This document shows, piece by piece, positions 1 through 8,500 of a DNA stretch of 64,000 bases (the stretch's first letter is position 1; every line of letters starts with the position of its first letter). The stretch is from Thiomonas intermedia (GTDB taxonomy: Bacteria > Pseudomonadota > Gammaproteobacteria > Burkholderiales > Burkholderiaceae_C). Under the pieces are notes generated by a model. The model did not search any database. It had not been told where the DNA came from and was given only the letters and a program-made list of their open reading frames with translations. The DNA is taken from contig NZ_CP020046.1 in the NCBI RefSeq assembly GCF_002028405.1, positions 930,001 to 994,000 of the forward strand. The letters run 5' to 3'. The position numbers and the translations under genes were made by a program.

Positions 1-543
1 CAGCCGCTCAGCCTGGACGCCTTCGGCGAACCCCTGCACGCTTTCGACGCCTTCACCGCCAGCGTCTGCAACCTCAACCCAGGCAGCCGCGGAACGGTGC
101 GGATCAAGAGCCCGCGCTTTGCCGACGCACCGGCCATTGCGCCCCATTACCTCAGCACCGACGAGGATCGCCAGGTGGCGGCCGACAGTCTGCATCTGAC
201 CCGCCGCATCGTGGCGCAACCGGCGCTGGCACGCTACGCGCCGGAGGAGTTCAAGCCGGGCACGCAGTTTCAGACCGATGCCGAACTCGCCCGCCTGGCC
301 GGAGACATTGCCACCACCATCTTCCACCCGGCCGGAACGACGGCGATGGGCCGGGCCGACGACCCCGATGCGGTGGTGGATACGCGGCTGCGCCTTCACG
401 ATGGCCGCGGCGGCGTGGTGACCGGGCTGCGCGTGGTCGACGCCGGGGTGATGCCCCGGATTCCCAGCGGCAACATCAACAGCCCGACGCTGATGATCGC
501 CGAGAAGGCCGCCCGCTGGATCCGCGAAGCGGCCAAGGGGTAG
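1..543 (+). CDS. GMC-family oxidoreductase, C-terminal part (5' end outside window)
   Basis: The reading frame is open from base 1 and ends at the TAG at 541-543, so only about 180 C-terminal codons are present. They form the C-terminal domain of a glucose-methanol-choline (GMC) oxidoreductase, a class of FAD enzymes that oxidise alcohols such as choline. The visible signatures are IFHPAGTTAMG, holding the conserved active-site His of the HPxGT motif, then RVVDAGVMPRIPSGN and NINSPTLMIAEKAA, which bind the FAD pyrophosphate in this family. The substrate cannot be read from this fragment. It converges with the mutarotase gene, which ends 44 bp downstream. Confidence 0.9.
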   Translation, partial: QPLSLDAFGEPLHAFDAFTASVCNLNPGSRGTVRIKSPRFADAPAIAPHYLSTDEDRQVAADSLHLTRRIVAQPALARYAPEEFKPGTQFQTDAELARLAGDIATTIFHPAGTTAMGRADDPDAVVDTRLRLHDGRGGVVTGLRVVDAGVMPRIPSGNINSPTLMIAEKAARWIREAAKG

Positions 544-587
544 CCGGTGTGCAGGCCCGCGGCTGACGCGAGCGCCTCAGTGCGCGT

Positions 588-1490
588 TCACAGCGCCTCG
601 GCGCTGTAGCGCACGCGCAAAGTCTGCGTCGCGCCAGGCGCCAGGCTCAAAGCATTGTCGGCGGCGTTGGCCGATTCCACGCAAAGCATGTTGCGCCAGC
701 CCTGCGCGGTGTAGTCGCCCATGGCAGCGGCCTTCTGCTCCCAGGGCGTCCAGACCACGGTGGAAGCCGATCCCTGCTTGGCAATGCGCAGCCGCCGCTG
801 CAGGCGGGCATCGACGATGACGCATTCGGCCGTCGTATCCACATACACGCGATCGGTTTCGCCGCCAAAGCGCAGCGCGCCCGCCTGACGCTTGTGGGCG
901 AAGTCTTCGGTCTTGTCGAGATAGGCGCAGCCGTCCAGCCCGTGCAGCTCGACCTCGGCAATATCGCCGACCTGAAAGTAGGTGTGGAGCGCCTCGCTCA
1001 GCGGCAGGGCCTGGTCACTGGCGTTGTGCGTGATCAGCGCCATCTCCAGCACGTCCGACACCTGCACGCGCAGAATCACGGGCGTGTCGTGCGGCCACTG
1101 GGCGCGCGTGGCCTCCGAGGGCTGCAGTTGCAGGGTCAGATGGGTGACGCCGTTCGTGGCGCCACTGTCGATCACCGCCCACGGCACGGTACGCGCAAAG
1201 CCGTGTGCCGGGAACTGGCTTTCGCGCGGATGCGCGCCAAACCACGGCCAGCACACCGGCACGCCGCCGCGAATAGACTTGCCCGGCAGGTAGCGCGCCG
1301 CCTCGGAGACCCACACCACCGGCTCCGGCTGGGCCTTGGGGCGGAAATTGGTGAGATGCGCGCCCTGCAGACAAAGGCTGGCCTGCCCGGCGGCGTTGTC
1401 GATCTCGGCGAAGATCAGACCGGTCGGATGGGCGCGGAAGGCCAATTGACCGGGGATGGCGAAACGGTTGAGCGTATCGAGGTTGTGCAT
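588..1490 (-). CDS. D-hexose-6-phosphate mutarotase (aldose 1-epimerase-like, YeaD type)
   Basis: This 300-residue protein has the length and motif order of the YeaD-type aldose 1-epimerases, which interconvert the anomers of hexose 6-phosphates in the cytoplasm. Family marks are SIRGGVPVCWPWFG (residues about 70-85), FPAHGFART with a conserved His, and LSEALHTYFQVGD with the second conserved His near the middle. The start is an ATG at 1490. There is no signal peptide. The gene is followed on the same strand by nothing and preceded by the MFS gene at a 60-bp gap, so the two could be co-transcribed. The family assignment is firm; the exact sugar substrate is inferred from the family. Confidence 0.88.
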   Translation of the reverse strand: MHNLDTLNRFAIPGQLAFRAHPTGLIFAEIDNAAGQASLCLQGAHLTNFRPKAQPEPVVWVSEAARYLPGKSIRGGVPVCWPWFGAHPRESQFPAHGFARTVPWAVIDSGATNGVTHLTLQLQPSEATRAQWPHDTPVILRVQVSDVLEMALITHNASDQALPLSEALHTYFQVGDIAEVELHGLDGCAYLDKTEDFAHKRQAGALRFGGETDRVYVDTTAECVIVDARLQRRLRIAKQGSASTVVWTPWEQKAAAMGDYTAQGWRNMLCVESANAADNALSLAPGATQTLRVRYSAEAL

Positions 1491-1550
1491 GGGCGTCTGG
1501 GCAACGAGGAAGGGGGAGACTTCATTGTCCCTCGGCGGATGGGGCCGCGG

Positions 1551-3011
1551 TCAAATCGTCACGCGCGGCACCCGGGTCGAAGTCCAGGCGGCGAGCAGCG
1601 TCAGCCCGCCGGCGCAGAAAAACGCCAGATGAAAGGCGCGAATGACCGTCTGGGCCGCACCTGGATCGGTGGCATGCAGCGCAGCCTGCAGATCCGCGCT
1701 GGAGGTCAGACCGAACACCAGGGCGCCAAACACCGCCGTGCCCACGGCCGCTCCAGTGGACCTGGCCAGCGAAACCGTGGCCGCCGCCGCCCCGAGTCGG
1801 CTGCGGCCCGCCACCGTCTGCACCACCAATTGCGACGTTGGCATCACGGTCCCGAAACCCAGCCCGGCCACCACCCCCAAGGTGCCGATGACCAGGGGTA
1901 CCGCGGGCGCCATTCCCAGCAAACCCAGGGCCAGTGCCGCGACACTCAGCCCCCAGCGCGGCGGCACATCGGGACGACCCGTCCTGGCGACCAGCCGGCC
2001 GGTGGCATTCGAACCCAGTACCAGCCCCGCCGTCAGCGGCAGCAAGAGCAGGCCCGCGTGCGCCGCGCCGGTCGCATGCCCCACCTGGAGATACACCGGC
2101 AGAAAGAACACCAGGGCGAACAAGGCCGCCGCAAACAAGACCAGGGTGACGCTCGTCCACGCAATCGCGGGCAGGCGCAGCAGCTCCAGCGGAAGAAAGG
2201 GATGGGGATGCCCGTGCTCGCGTCGCAGCAACAGGCCACCGAGGCCCAGGGCCAGTCCCGCCATGACCACACTGGGCCACGACGCCCAGGCGAAGCGGTG
2301 CCCCGCCAGCGTGAGCCAGAGCAGCATCAGCGAGGCGCAAGCGGCAAACAACAACACCCCCAGCGCATCGTGCGATTCACCGGGCTGTCTGTATCGCGCA
2401 CTCGACGGCAGGCGGAACACCCGCCACACGGCCAACGCCGCCAGCGGCAGATTGCCGATGAACAGCCAGCGCCAGCTGAAGTGGCTGACGACCAGGCCAC
2501 CGAGCACCGGCCCCGTCACGCTGGCCAGCACGAACACCATGCCGAAGTACGCCTGGAAGCGCGGACGCTGCCGCGGAGGCACAACTTCACCGATGAGCGC
2601 CTGACTCATCACCATCAGCCCGCCCCCGCCCAGTCCCTGCAACAGCCGCGCGGCGATCAACCACCACATGCCCTGCGCCAGGGCACAGGCCAGCGAACCG
2701 AACGCAAACAGGCCCAACGCGGCGACCAGCGCGTCGCGGCGGCCGTAGCGGTCTCCGAGTCGCCCATACAACGGCGCCATGATGGTGGAAGCCAGCAGAT
2801 AGCCCACGGCAATCCAGGCACTGTCGGCAAAATCGCCCAGGTCGCGCGCAATGGCTGGCGTGGCAGCCGCCAGCAAGGTCTGATCGACCGCCGCCAGAAA
2901 AATCGGCAGCATGACAGCGGCAAACAGCTGCACGAACGCGGCGCGGCTGACGACGACGTCGTCAGACACCGTGGAGGAGGACGAATGGGAGGGTTGCGAC
3001 ACGCGGAGCAC
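1551..3011 (-). CDS. MFS transporter, DHA2 (14-TMS EmrB/QacA-like) drug efflux family
   Basis: The product is a hydrophobic protein of up to 486 residues with about 14 predicted membrane segments. It has the MFS motif A region PLYGRLGDRYGRRDALV near residue 85 and the first-helix motif LFAAVMLPIFLAAVDQTLLAAATPAIARDL typical of DHA2 proton-coupled exporters, shown here only in part as FLAAVDQTLLAAATP. It probably exports toxic organic compounds across the inner membrane. The outermost start is a GTG at 3011, and no ATG lies in the first 30 codons. A start a few codons further in (another GTG) is possible because I see no clear ribosome binding site. No TetR- or MarR-type regulator lies next to it. 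Confidence 0.85.
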   Translation of the reverse strand: MLRVSQPSHSSSSTVSDDVVVSRAAFVQLFAAVMLPIFLAAVDQTLLAAATPAIARDLGDFADSAWIAVGYLLASTIMAPLYGRLGDRYGRRDALVAALGLFAFGSLACALAQGMWWLIAARLLQGLGGGGLMVMSQALIGEVVPPRQRPRFQAYFGMVFVLASVTGPVLGGLVVSHFSWRWLFIGNLPLAALAVWRVFRLPSSARYRQPGESHDALGVLLFAACASLMLLWLTLAGHRFAWASWPSVVMAGLALGLGGLLLRREHGHPHPFLPLELLRLPAIAWTSVTLVLFAAALFALVFFLPVYLQVGHATGAAHAGLLLLPLTAGLVLGSNATGRLVARTGRPDVPPRWGLSVAALALGLLGMAPAVPLVIGTLGVVAGLGFGTVMPTSQLVVQTVAGRSRLGAAAATVSLARSTGAAVGTAVFGALVFGLTSSADLQAALHATDPGAAQTVIRAFHLAFFCAGGLTLLAAWTSTRVPRVTI

Positions 3012-3081
3012 TGGTCAAAACGACGCGAGCGGCCCAAGCCGCTCGGCATCATGGCCCGGCCAGGCCGAGCTGGAAGGGGAT

Positions 3082-3564
3082 TCAGTCCCCGCCGATCTGG
3101 CCCGCAGCGGTCTGTAGATAGTTCTGCAGACCCATGCTCTTGCATAGCTTGATCTGCGTTTCCAGATAGTCGATGTGTTCCTCGGTGTCATCGAGGATGT
3201 CGGTGAGGATGTCGCGAGACACAAAATCCCGCACCGATTCACAGTGGGCAATGGCTTCGACATAGAGCGCACGACCATGCTCTTCGAGCTTGAGGTCGCA
3301 CTCCATGCACTCCGGCACCTCTTCGCCGATGCGCAGCTTGTCGAGATCCTGCAGATTGGGCAGCCCGTCGAGGAACAGAATGCGCTTGATCAGCTTGTCG
3401 GCATGACCCATCTCCTCGATGGACTCCTTGTACTCATGTTCACCCAGATCTTTCAGGCCCCAGTTCTCATACATACGAGCGTGCAGAAAGTACTGATTGA
3501 TGGCGGTGAGCTCGACCTTCAGCGCCTTGTTCAGATATTGAATGACTTTGGCGTCACCTTTCAT
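3082..3564 (-). CDS. bfr: Bacterioferritin
   Basis: The protein has 160 residues from the ATG at 3564, preceded by GGAGA about 6 bases upstream. The longer open frame reaching to 3720 adds only an unrelated N-terminal extension. Bacterioferritin assembles into a 24-mer that oxidises and stores iron, with haem between subunit pairs. Visible ligands are Glu18 ([11 protein letters not shown]), Glu51 and His54 in [13 protein letters not shown], the haem-binding Met52, and the C-terminal [11 protein letters not shown] with the second EExH set. The neighbour bfd lies 152 bp upstream on the same strand, the common bfd-bfr arrangement in which the ferredoxin helps release stored iron. Confidence 0.95.
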   Translation of the reverse strand: MKGDAKVIQYLNKALKVELTAINQYFLHARMYENWGLKDLGEHEYKESIEEMGHADKLIKRILFLDGLPNLQDLDKLRIGEEVPECMECDLKLEEHGRALYVEAIAHCESVRDFVSRDILTDILDDTEEHIDYLETQIKLCKSMGLQNYLQTAAGQIGGD

Positions 3565-3716
3565 GGGGGTCTCCAGATGGATTAAACGGACTGCAACACC
3601 GTCAAAGCCGTGCGCAGCGTGGCATGTACCGAGCGTAGCAGGGCAACCCCATCCAGATGTCAAAAAAAGTGAATATCGTGACCTTCCCCGTGACCAGGAC
3701 GCCCGTGGCGGTGCCC

Positions 3717-3935
3717 TCAAGCCGCCACAGCAATCGGCACGCAGCGCCGACGCTCGGCCTGCGACTGACGCTCAAGCTCTCCGGCGATGACTTGCTTGGC
3801 GCATTGGGCGCAGCGGCCGCATTGCGAGCCGACGCCCAGATGCTCCCGCACCTCGCGCAGACTGCACAGGTCATGCTCGCGCATGGCCTGACGGATCTGA
3901 CCATCGGTGACATTGCGGCAAATGCAGACGAACAT
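3717..3935 (-). CDS. bfd: Bacterioferritin-associated ferredoxin
   Basis: This is a 72-residue [2Fe-2S] protein of the Bfd family. It starts [14 protein letters not shown] and has a second cysteine pair in [13 protein letters not shown]. Bfd binds bacterioferritin and donates electrons to the haem, so that stored ferric iron is reduced and mobilised. The four cluster cysteines are Cys4, Cys6 and two of the CGRCAQC group. Length and motif spacing match the family; the C-terminal tail after [10 protein letters not shown] is a little longer and Arg-rich. A Fur-like palindrome lies 50-68 bp upstream of the start, which fits induction under iron starvation. Confidence 0.92.
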   Translation of the reverse strand: MFVCICRNVTDGQIRQAMREHDLCSLREVREHLGVGSQCGRCAQCAKQVIAGELERQSQAERRRCVPIAVAA

Positions 3936-3984
3936 GGTGGCGAGAACTCCAGCAAATACGAATGGGTCGCATCATCCTATTGTT

Positions 3985-4003
3985 GCGAATGATTGTCAAT
4001 AAA
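3985..4003 (-). promoter_or_regulatory. Putative Fur box upstream of bfd
   Basis: On the minus strand the 19-mer reads TTTATTGACAATCATTCGC. Against the Fur consensus GATAATGATAATCATTATC it matches at 13 of 19 positions, including the whole core AATCATT. It lies 50-68 bp upstream of the bfd start, a normal promoter distance. I infer iron-dependent repression of bfd and perhaps bfr. The tRNA gene on the other side begins about 100 bp away on the plus strand. Confidence 0.5.
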
Positions 4004-4106
4004 CCCCAGCGATACACCGGGATAGGCGCAGACTTTCATTCACCGCCCTTCCGCATGACGCCCGCTAAGATGTCGGCTTTTGCGCCCGCAGTGCGGCGCG
4101 TCATTC

Positions 4107-4183
4107 GGGCCGTTAGCTCAGTTGGTTAGAGCAGAGGACTCATAATCCTTTGGTCGTTGGTTCAAGTCCAACACGGCCTACCA
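4107..4183 (+). tRNA. tRNA with CAT anticodon (elongator Met or Ile2)
   Basis: The 77-nt sequence folds as a complete cloverleaf with an encoded CCA. The acceptor arms are GGGCCGT and ACGGCCT, the D-arm is GCTC...GAGC, the anticodon loop is CTCATAA, the variable loop is TGGTC and the T-arm is GTTGG-TTCAAGT-CCAAC. Positions 1 and 72 form a G-U wobble. A CAT anticodon can mean initiator Met, elongator Met or the lysidine-modified Ile2. The three consecutive G-C pairs of the initiator anticodon stem are absent. The C4-G69 and C5-G68 pairs are those read by TilS in E. coli tRNA-Ile2, so Ile2 is a real possibility. The identity is left open. Confidence 0.95.
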
Positions 4184-4235
4184 AATACCCTGCGAATGCA
4201 CGAAGAAGCACGGCATCGCTTCTTCCGACACCGTC

Positions 4236-4880
4236 ATGCCCTCCTGGACGACTTACCTGCTGTTCATCGGCTTTGCGCTGGCCGCCTCGTTCACGCCTGG
4301 GCCAGCGGTGATGCTGTCCATACACAACGCCATGAATCTGGGCTGGCGGCATGCGCTCTGGTCGTCCCTGGGCAATATCACGGGTCTGCTGGTGCTCGCC
4401 ACGTTGAGCGCCTTGGGGCTCAACGCCATCCTGCAATCGTCCGAACTGGCGTTCACCGTGGTGAAGGTGGCGGGCGCCGCCTATCTGATCTGGCTGGGCG
4501 TGCAGCAATGGCGCAATGCGTCCAGGCGTGTGGCGTCTGCGCGGGTCGAGGCGCCTCGCCACCCGGAGCCGGCGCAGATGCCGCACAGGCTTTATGTCAA
4601 GGGTCTGACCGTGGCCTTGACCAATCCCAAGGCGATTGCCTTCATTGCCGCGCTGTTTCCGCAGTTCCTGAACGTCTCGCGCCCGCTGGGGCCGCAGTAT
4701 GCCGCCTTGACGCTGACGTTCATGGCGATTTCCCTGCTGGCTCTGAGCACTTATGCGGGTGTGGCCGTGCTGGCGCGCAAGCGCCTGAACGGGTGGTTCG
4801 CCTCGGGCTGGCCCCAAAGGGTGTCGGGATCGGTGTTCTGCGCTTTCGGCCTGGGTTTGCTGCGTCTTTCGCGGCCCTGA
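4236..4880 (+). CDS. LysE/RhtB-family amino acid exporter
   Basis: This 214-residue membrane protein has about six hydrophobic segments. It begins with the family signature: TPGPAVMLSIHNAMNLGWR near residues 20-38, then SLGNITGLL, and later LTVALTNPKAIAFIAALFPQF. LysE/RhtB proteins export amino acids or related metabolites by proton antiport across the inner membrane. The start is an ATG 52 bp after the end of the tRNA gene, so the two could share a transcript. It converges with the cyclic-nucleotide-domain gene, whose stop is 21 bp away. The exported compound cannot be inferred. Confidence 0.9.
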   Translation: MPSWTTYLLFIGFALAASFTPGPAVMLSIHNAMNLGWRHALWSSLGNITGLLVLATLSALGLNAILQSSELAFTVVKVAGAAYLIWLGVQQWRNASRRVASARVEAPRHPEPAQMPHRLYVKGLTVALTNPKAIAFIAALFPQFLNVSRPLGPQYAALTLTFMAISLLALSTYAGVAVLARKRLNGWFASGWPQRVSGSVFCAFGLGLLRLSRP

Positions 4881-4901
4881 CCTGACTGCCTCTGCCGGGG
4901 G

Positions 4902-5375
4902 TCATGCCCAACCCGGAGGTGCCCAGGACGCCATCATGCGCAGCCGTGCCGCGTGCAGGCGCTCGGACATCAGGGTGGCGAACATTTTCATCAGGGCGTA
5001 GCCCAGCGCAGGGTCTTGCTCGCACTCCTGCAGAATGGCCTTGCCATCGAAGCGCAACAGCGTGACCGGGGTGAGCGCCTTGGCTTCGAATGCCCAGCGG
5101 TAGGGCGGAATCAGCCATGACCAGCCGATCACGTCCCACGGACCCAGGGTCTGCACCTCGACTCCCGGGCCGTTGATGGCGGGCACACAGATCTTCACGC
5201 GACCTTCCCGCACGACGTAGAAGGCGTCTGCCGCCTGATCTTGAAGAAAGATCACGCCATCGGGTGCGAGTTGCACCTCGCGCGCGTGATGAAGCAAACG
5301 CCCCAACTGCTCGGCATTGAGGGCGGACAGCAGGGTACGGCTGTGCAAGTCGTGAAGCAGGGCGGACGGTTGCAT
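4902..5375 (-). CDS. Cyclic nucleotide-binding domain protein without a DNA-binding domain
   Basis: The 157-residue protein consists of one Crp/Fnr-type cyclic nucleotide-binding beta-barrel (about residues 10-120, with VQLAPDGVIFLQDQAADAFYVV, VREGRVKI and LGPWDVIGWSWLIPP) and one amphipathic C-terminal helix. The C-terminal helix-turn-helix of Crp/Fnr regulators is missing. It may therefore be a stand-alone sensor or a truncated regulator. The start at 5375 is chosen because AAGGAAC lies just upstream; longer forms would run into an FNR-like palindrome at 5437-5450. The gene diverges from putA. Ligand and target are unknown. Confidence 0.75.
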   Translation of the reverse strand: MQPSALLHDLHSRTLLSALNAEQLGRLLHHAREVQLAPDGVIFLQDQAADAFYVVREGRVKICVPAINGPGVEVQTLGPWDVIGWSWLIPPYRWAFEAKALTPVTLLRFDGKAILQECEQDPALGYALMKMFATLMSERLHAARLRMMASWAPPGWA

Positions 5376-5436
5376 GGCTGGGTTCCTTCGGCTTCGAATC
5401 AACAAGGCCATTGCAGTCCTTTGCCCGAACGTGGTG

Positions 5437-5450
5437 TTGACCCACATCAA
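5437..5450. promoter_or_regulatory. FNR/DNR-like palindrome
   Basis: The sequence TTGAC-CCAC-ATCAA matches the FNR-class consensus TTGAT-N4-ATCAA at 9 of 10 defined positions. The flanks extend the dyad to GTTGA...TCAAC. Its centre is 68 bp upstream of the start of the cyclic-nucleotide-domain gene and 112 bp upstream of putA. It could activate the former under low oxygen or nitrosative conditions; this is inference from the motif alone. Confidence 0.5.
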
Positions 5451-5500
5451 CGACCCAGGCCCCGCCCAACCCCGCCCAGATCAAGGGTTAATACTTATTC

Positions 5501-5535
5501 ATGGGTTGCGACTCGGTGCAAAAATCGCAACCCAT
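5501..5535. promoter_or_regulatory. Perfect inverted repeat, candidate PutA autogenous operator
   Basis: ATGGGTTGCGA at 5501-5511 and TCGCAACCCAT at 5525-5535 are perfect 11-bp inverted arms around a 13-bp spacer, ending 19 bp before the putA start. Each arm contains GTTGCG, one base away from the GTTGCA box bound by the ribbon-helix-helix domain of E. coli PutA. A further exact GTTGCA box (read on the minus strand) lies at 5560-5565 inside the first codons. PutA in this window has that DNA-binding domain, so autoregulation is likely. Confidence 0.6.
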
Positions 5536-5554
5536 TGCATGGGCAGGAAAAATC

Positions 5555-8500
5555 ATGGGTGCAACCACCATAGGCATCAAAATGGACGACGCCCTGCGGG
5601 AGCGGGTGCGCAGAGCCGCAGATCGCCTGGGACGCACGCCGCACTGGCTGATCAAGCAGGCCACTCTGGATCGCGTCGAACAGATCGAGCGCGGCGAGTG
5701 GGAGAAGACACCCCCCTCGACTCCGGGCCTGGTTGCGCCTGAGTTTCACAACCTCGAACCCGAGATTGCCGCCTCCCCGGTGCCCTTTCTCGACTGGGCG
5801 CAGAGCGTTCTGCCACAGACTGATCTGCGGGCCGCCATCACCGCGGCCTGGCACCGGCCTGAGCCCGAATGTCTGCCGAGTTTGATCGAGCTTGCACAGA
5901 TGTCCGACGAAAGCGCGCGAGAGGCCGTCCGTGAACGGGCGCAGCGCTTGGTCGAAGGGGTGAGAGCAAGGCGCGAGATGGGCGGCGTGGAGGCGCTGGT
6001 GCAGGAGTTTTCGCTTTCCAGCCAGGAAGGGGTCGCCCTGATGTGTCTGGCCGAGGCGCTGCTGCGCATCCCCGACAACGCCACCCGCGACGCCCTGATC
6101 CGCGACAAAATCAGCCGCGGCGACTGGCAGGCCCACCTCGGACACTCGCCCTCGATGTTCGTCAACGCCGCCGTCTGGGGGCTGATGCTCACCGGCAGGC
6201 TGACCGCGACGTCCAGCGAAAGAGGCCTGGCAAGCTCACTGTCCCGACTCATCGGCAAGGGTGGCGAACCGCTGATCCGGCAAGGCGTGCAGCGTGCCAT
6301 GCGGCTGATGGGCGAGCAGTTCGTGACCGGGCAGACCATTGCCGAGGCATTAGCCAACAGCCGCGCGCAGGAGCGCAAAGGATTTCGCTACTCCTACGAC
6401 ATGCTGGGCGAGGCCGCGCTCACCGAGGCCGACGCGCAGCGCTACTTCGCCGCGTATGAGCAGGCACTGCACGCCATCGGCAAGGCCTCGCACGGACGCG
6501 GCATCTTCGAGGGTCCGGGGCTGTCGATCAAGCTCTCCGCCCTGCATCCCCGCTACAGCCGTGCCCAGTACGCCCGGGTGATGGACGAACTGCTGCCCCG
6601 GCTCACCGCCCTGGTGGTGCTGGCGCGGCAGTACGACGTGGGCATCAACATCGACGCGGAGGAAGCCGACCGGCTCGAACTCTCGCTCGATCTGCTGGAG
6701 GCGCTCTGCTTCCACCCTGCCCTCAAGGGCTGGAACGGGATCGGCTTCGTGATCCAGGCCTACCAGAAGCGATGCCCTTTCGTCATCGACCACCTCCTCG
6801 ATCTGGCCCGGCGCAGCGGGCACCGGCTGATGGTGCGTCTGGTGAAGGGTGCCTACTGGGACAGCGAGATCAAGCGCGCGCAGGTCGACGGCCTCGACGG
6901 CTACCCGGTCTACACCCGCAAGGTGCACACCGATGTGGCTTACCTGGCCTGTGCCCGCAAACTACTGGCCGCGCCGGACGCCATCTATTCGCAATTCGCC
7001 ACGCACAACGCGCAGGCCCTGGCGTCCATCGTGCACATGGCCGGGCAGAACTACTACCCTGGACAGTACGAGTTCCAATGCCTGCACGGCATGGGCGAGC
7101 CGCTGTACGACCAGGTCGTCGGCGCGAGCGGCGAAGGCAAGCTGTCGCGGCCCTGCCGCATTTATGCGCCGGTCGGCACGCACGACACCCTGCTGGCCTA
7201 TCTGGTGCGGCGCCTGCTTGAAAACGGCGCCAACACCTCGTTCGTCAACCGCATTGGCGACGACGCCGTGCCCGTTTCCGAGCTGGTGAGCGATCCGGTG
7301 GATGACGCACGCGCCATCGCCGCGCAGACCGGCGTGCTTGGCTCCCCCCATCCGCGCATCGCCCTGCCCCGGCAACTCTTCGCCGGGCTGGGCGAGCTGT
7401 CGAGACCGAACTCTGCCGGGTTCAACCTTGCCCACGAGCAGCAACTGGCCTCGCTCAGCGCCGCACTGCTGCGCAGTGCGCAACAACGTCCTCACGCCGC
7501 GCCTACCGTCCGGGATGCACCTCCACCAGCCGAGCCCGCGCAGGCCGAAGCCGACGGCTGGCAGGCCGTGCTCAATCCGGCCGATCCGCGCGACACCGTG
7601 GGATGGGTGCACCACACCACACGGCCCCAAGTTGACGACGCCCTGCAACGCGCCCAGAGCGCGGCCCCGGTCTGGCAGGCCACCCCGCCGGCCGAGCGCG
7701 CCATCTGCCTGCAGCGCGCCGCCGACGCGCTGGAACAGCAGATGCAGCCCCTGCTCGGACTCATCATGCGCGAAGCCGGCAAGACCCTGCCGAGCGCCGT
7801 GGCCGAGGTGCGCGAGGCCGTGGACTTTCTGCGCTACTACGCGGCGCAGGTGGCCTCCCGGTTCGACAACGCCACCCATCGCCCTTTGGGTGTGGTGCTG
7901 TGCATCAGCCCCTGGAATTTCCCGCTGTCCATCTTCTGTGGCCAAGTGGCCGCGGCGCTGGCTGCGGGCAATGCCGTGCTGGCCAAACCCGCCGAGCAGA
8001 CGCCGCTGATCGCGGCCGCCCTGGTCCGGCTGCTTCATGCCGCGGGCGTACCCGCCGACGCAGTGCAACTCGTGCCGGGCCAAGGCGGCACCGTGGGCGC
8101 CGCCTTGGTGGCGCATCCGTCCGTGGCCGGGGTGATGTTCACCGGTTCGACCGAGGTCGCCCAAAGCATCGCGCGCACAGTAGCGCAGCGTCTGAGCCCG
8201 CAGGGTCGCAGCGTGGTCCTGATTGCCGAGACGGGGGGACAGAACGCGTTGATCGCCGATTCGTCGGCACTGGCCGAACAGCTGGTGGCCGACGTCCTGA
8301 CCTCGGCTTTCGACTCGGCCGGCCAGCGCTGCTCCGCGCTGCGCCTGCTGTGCATCCAGGACGACGTGGCCGACCGGGTGATCGGCATGATCCGCGAGGC
8401 CATGGACGACTGGAGCCTCGGCAATCCCGACCGCATGCACACCGACATCGGCCCCGTGATCGATCGCGAGGCTCGCGACACGCTCGAAGCGCACATCGCC

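Noticed and set aside
894-3152. A 752-codon plus-strand open frame
   Set aside because: It lies opposite the mutarotase and MFS genes and its translation is Arg/Gln/Pro-rich without domain marks.
4107-4235. An attachment site at the tRNA 3' end
   Set aside because: There is no integrase gene and no repeated tRNA end in the window.
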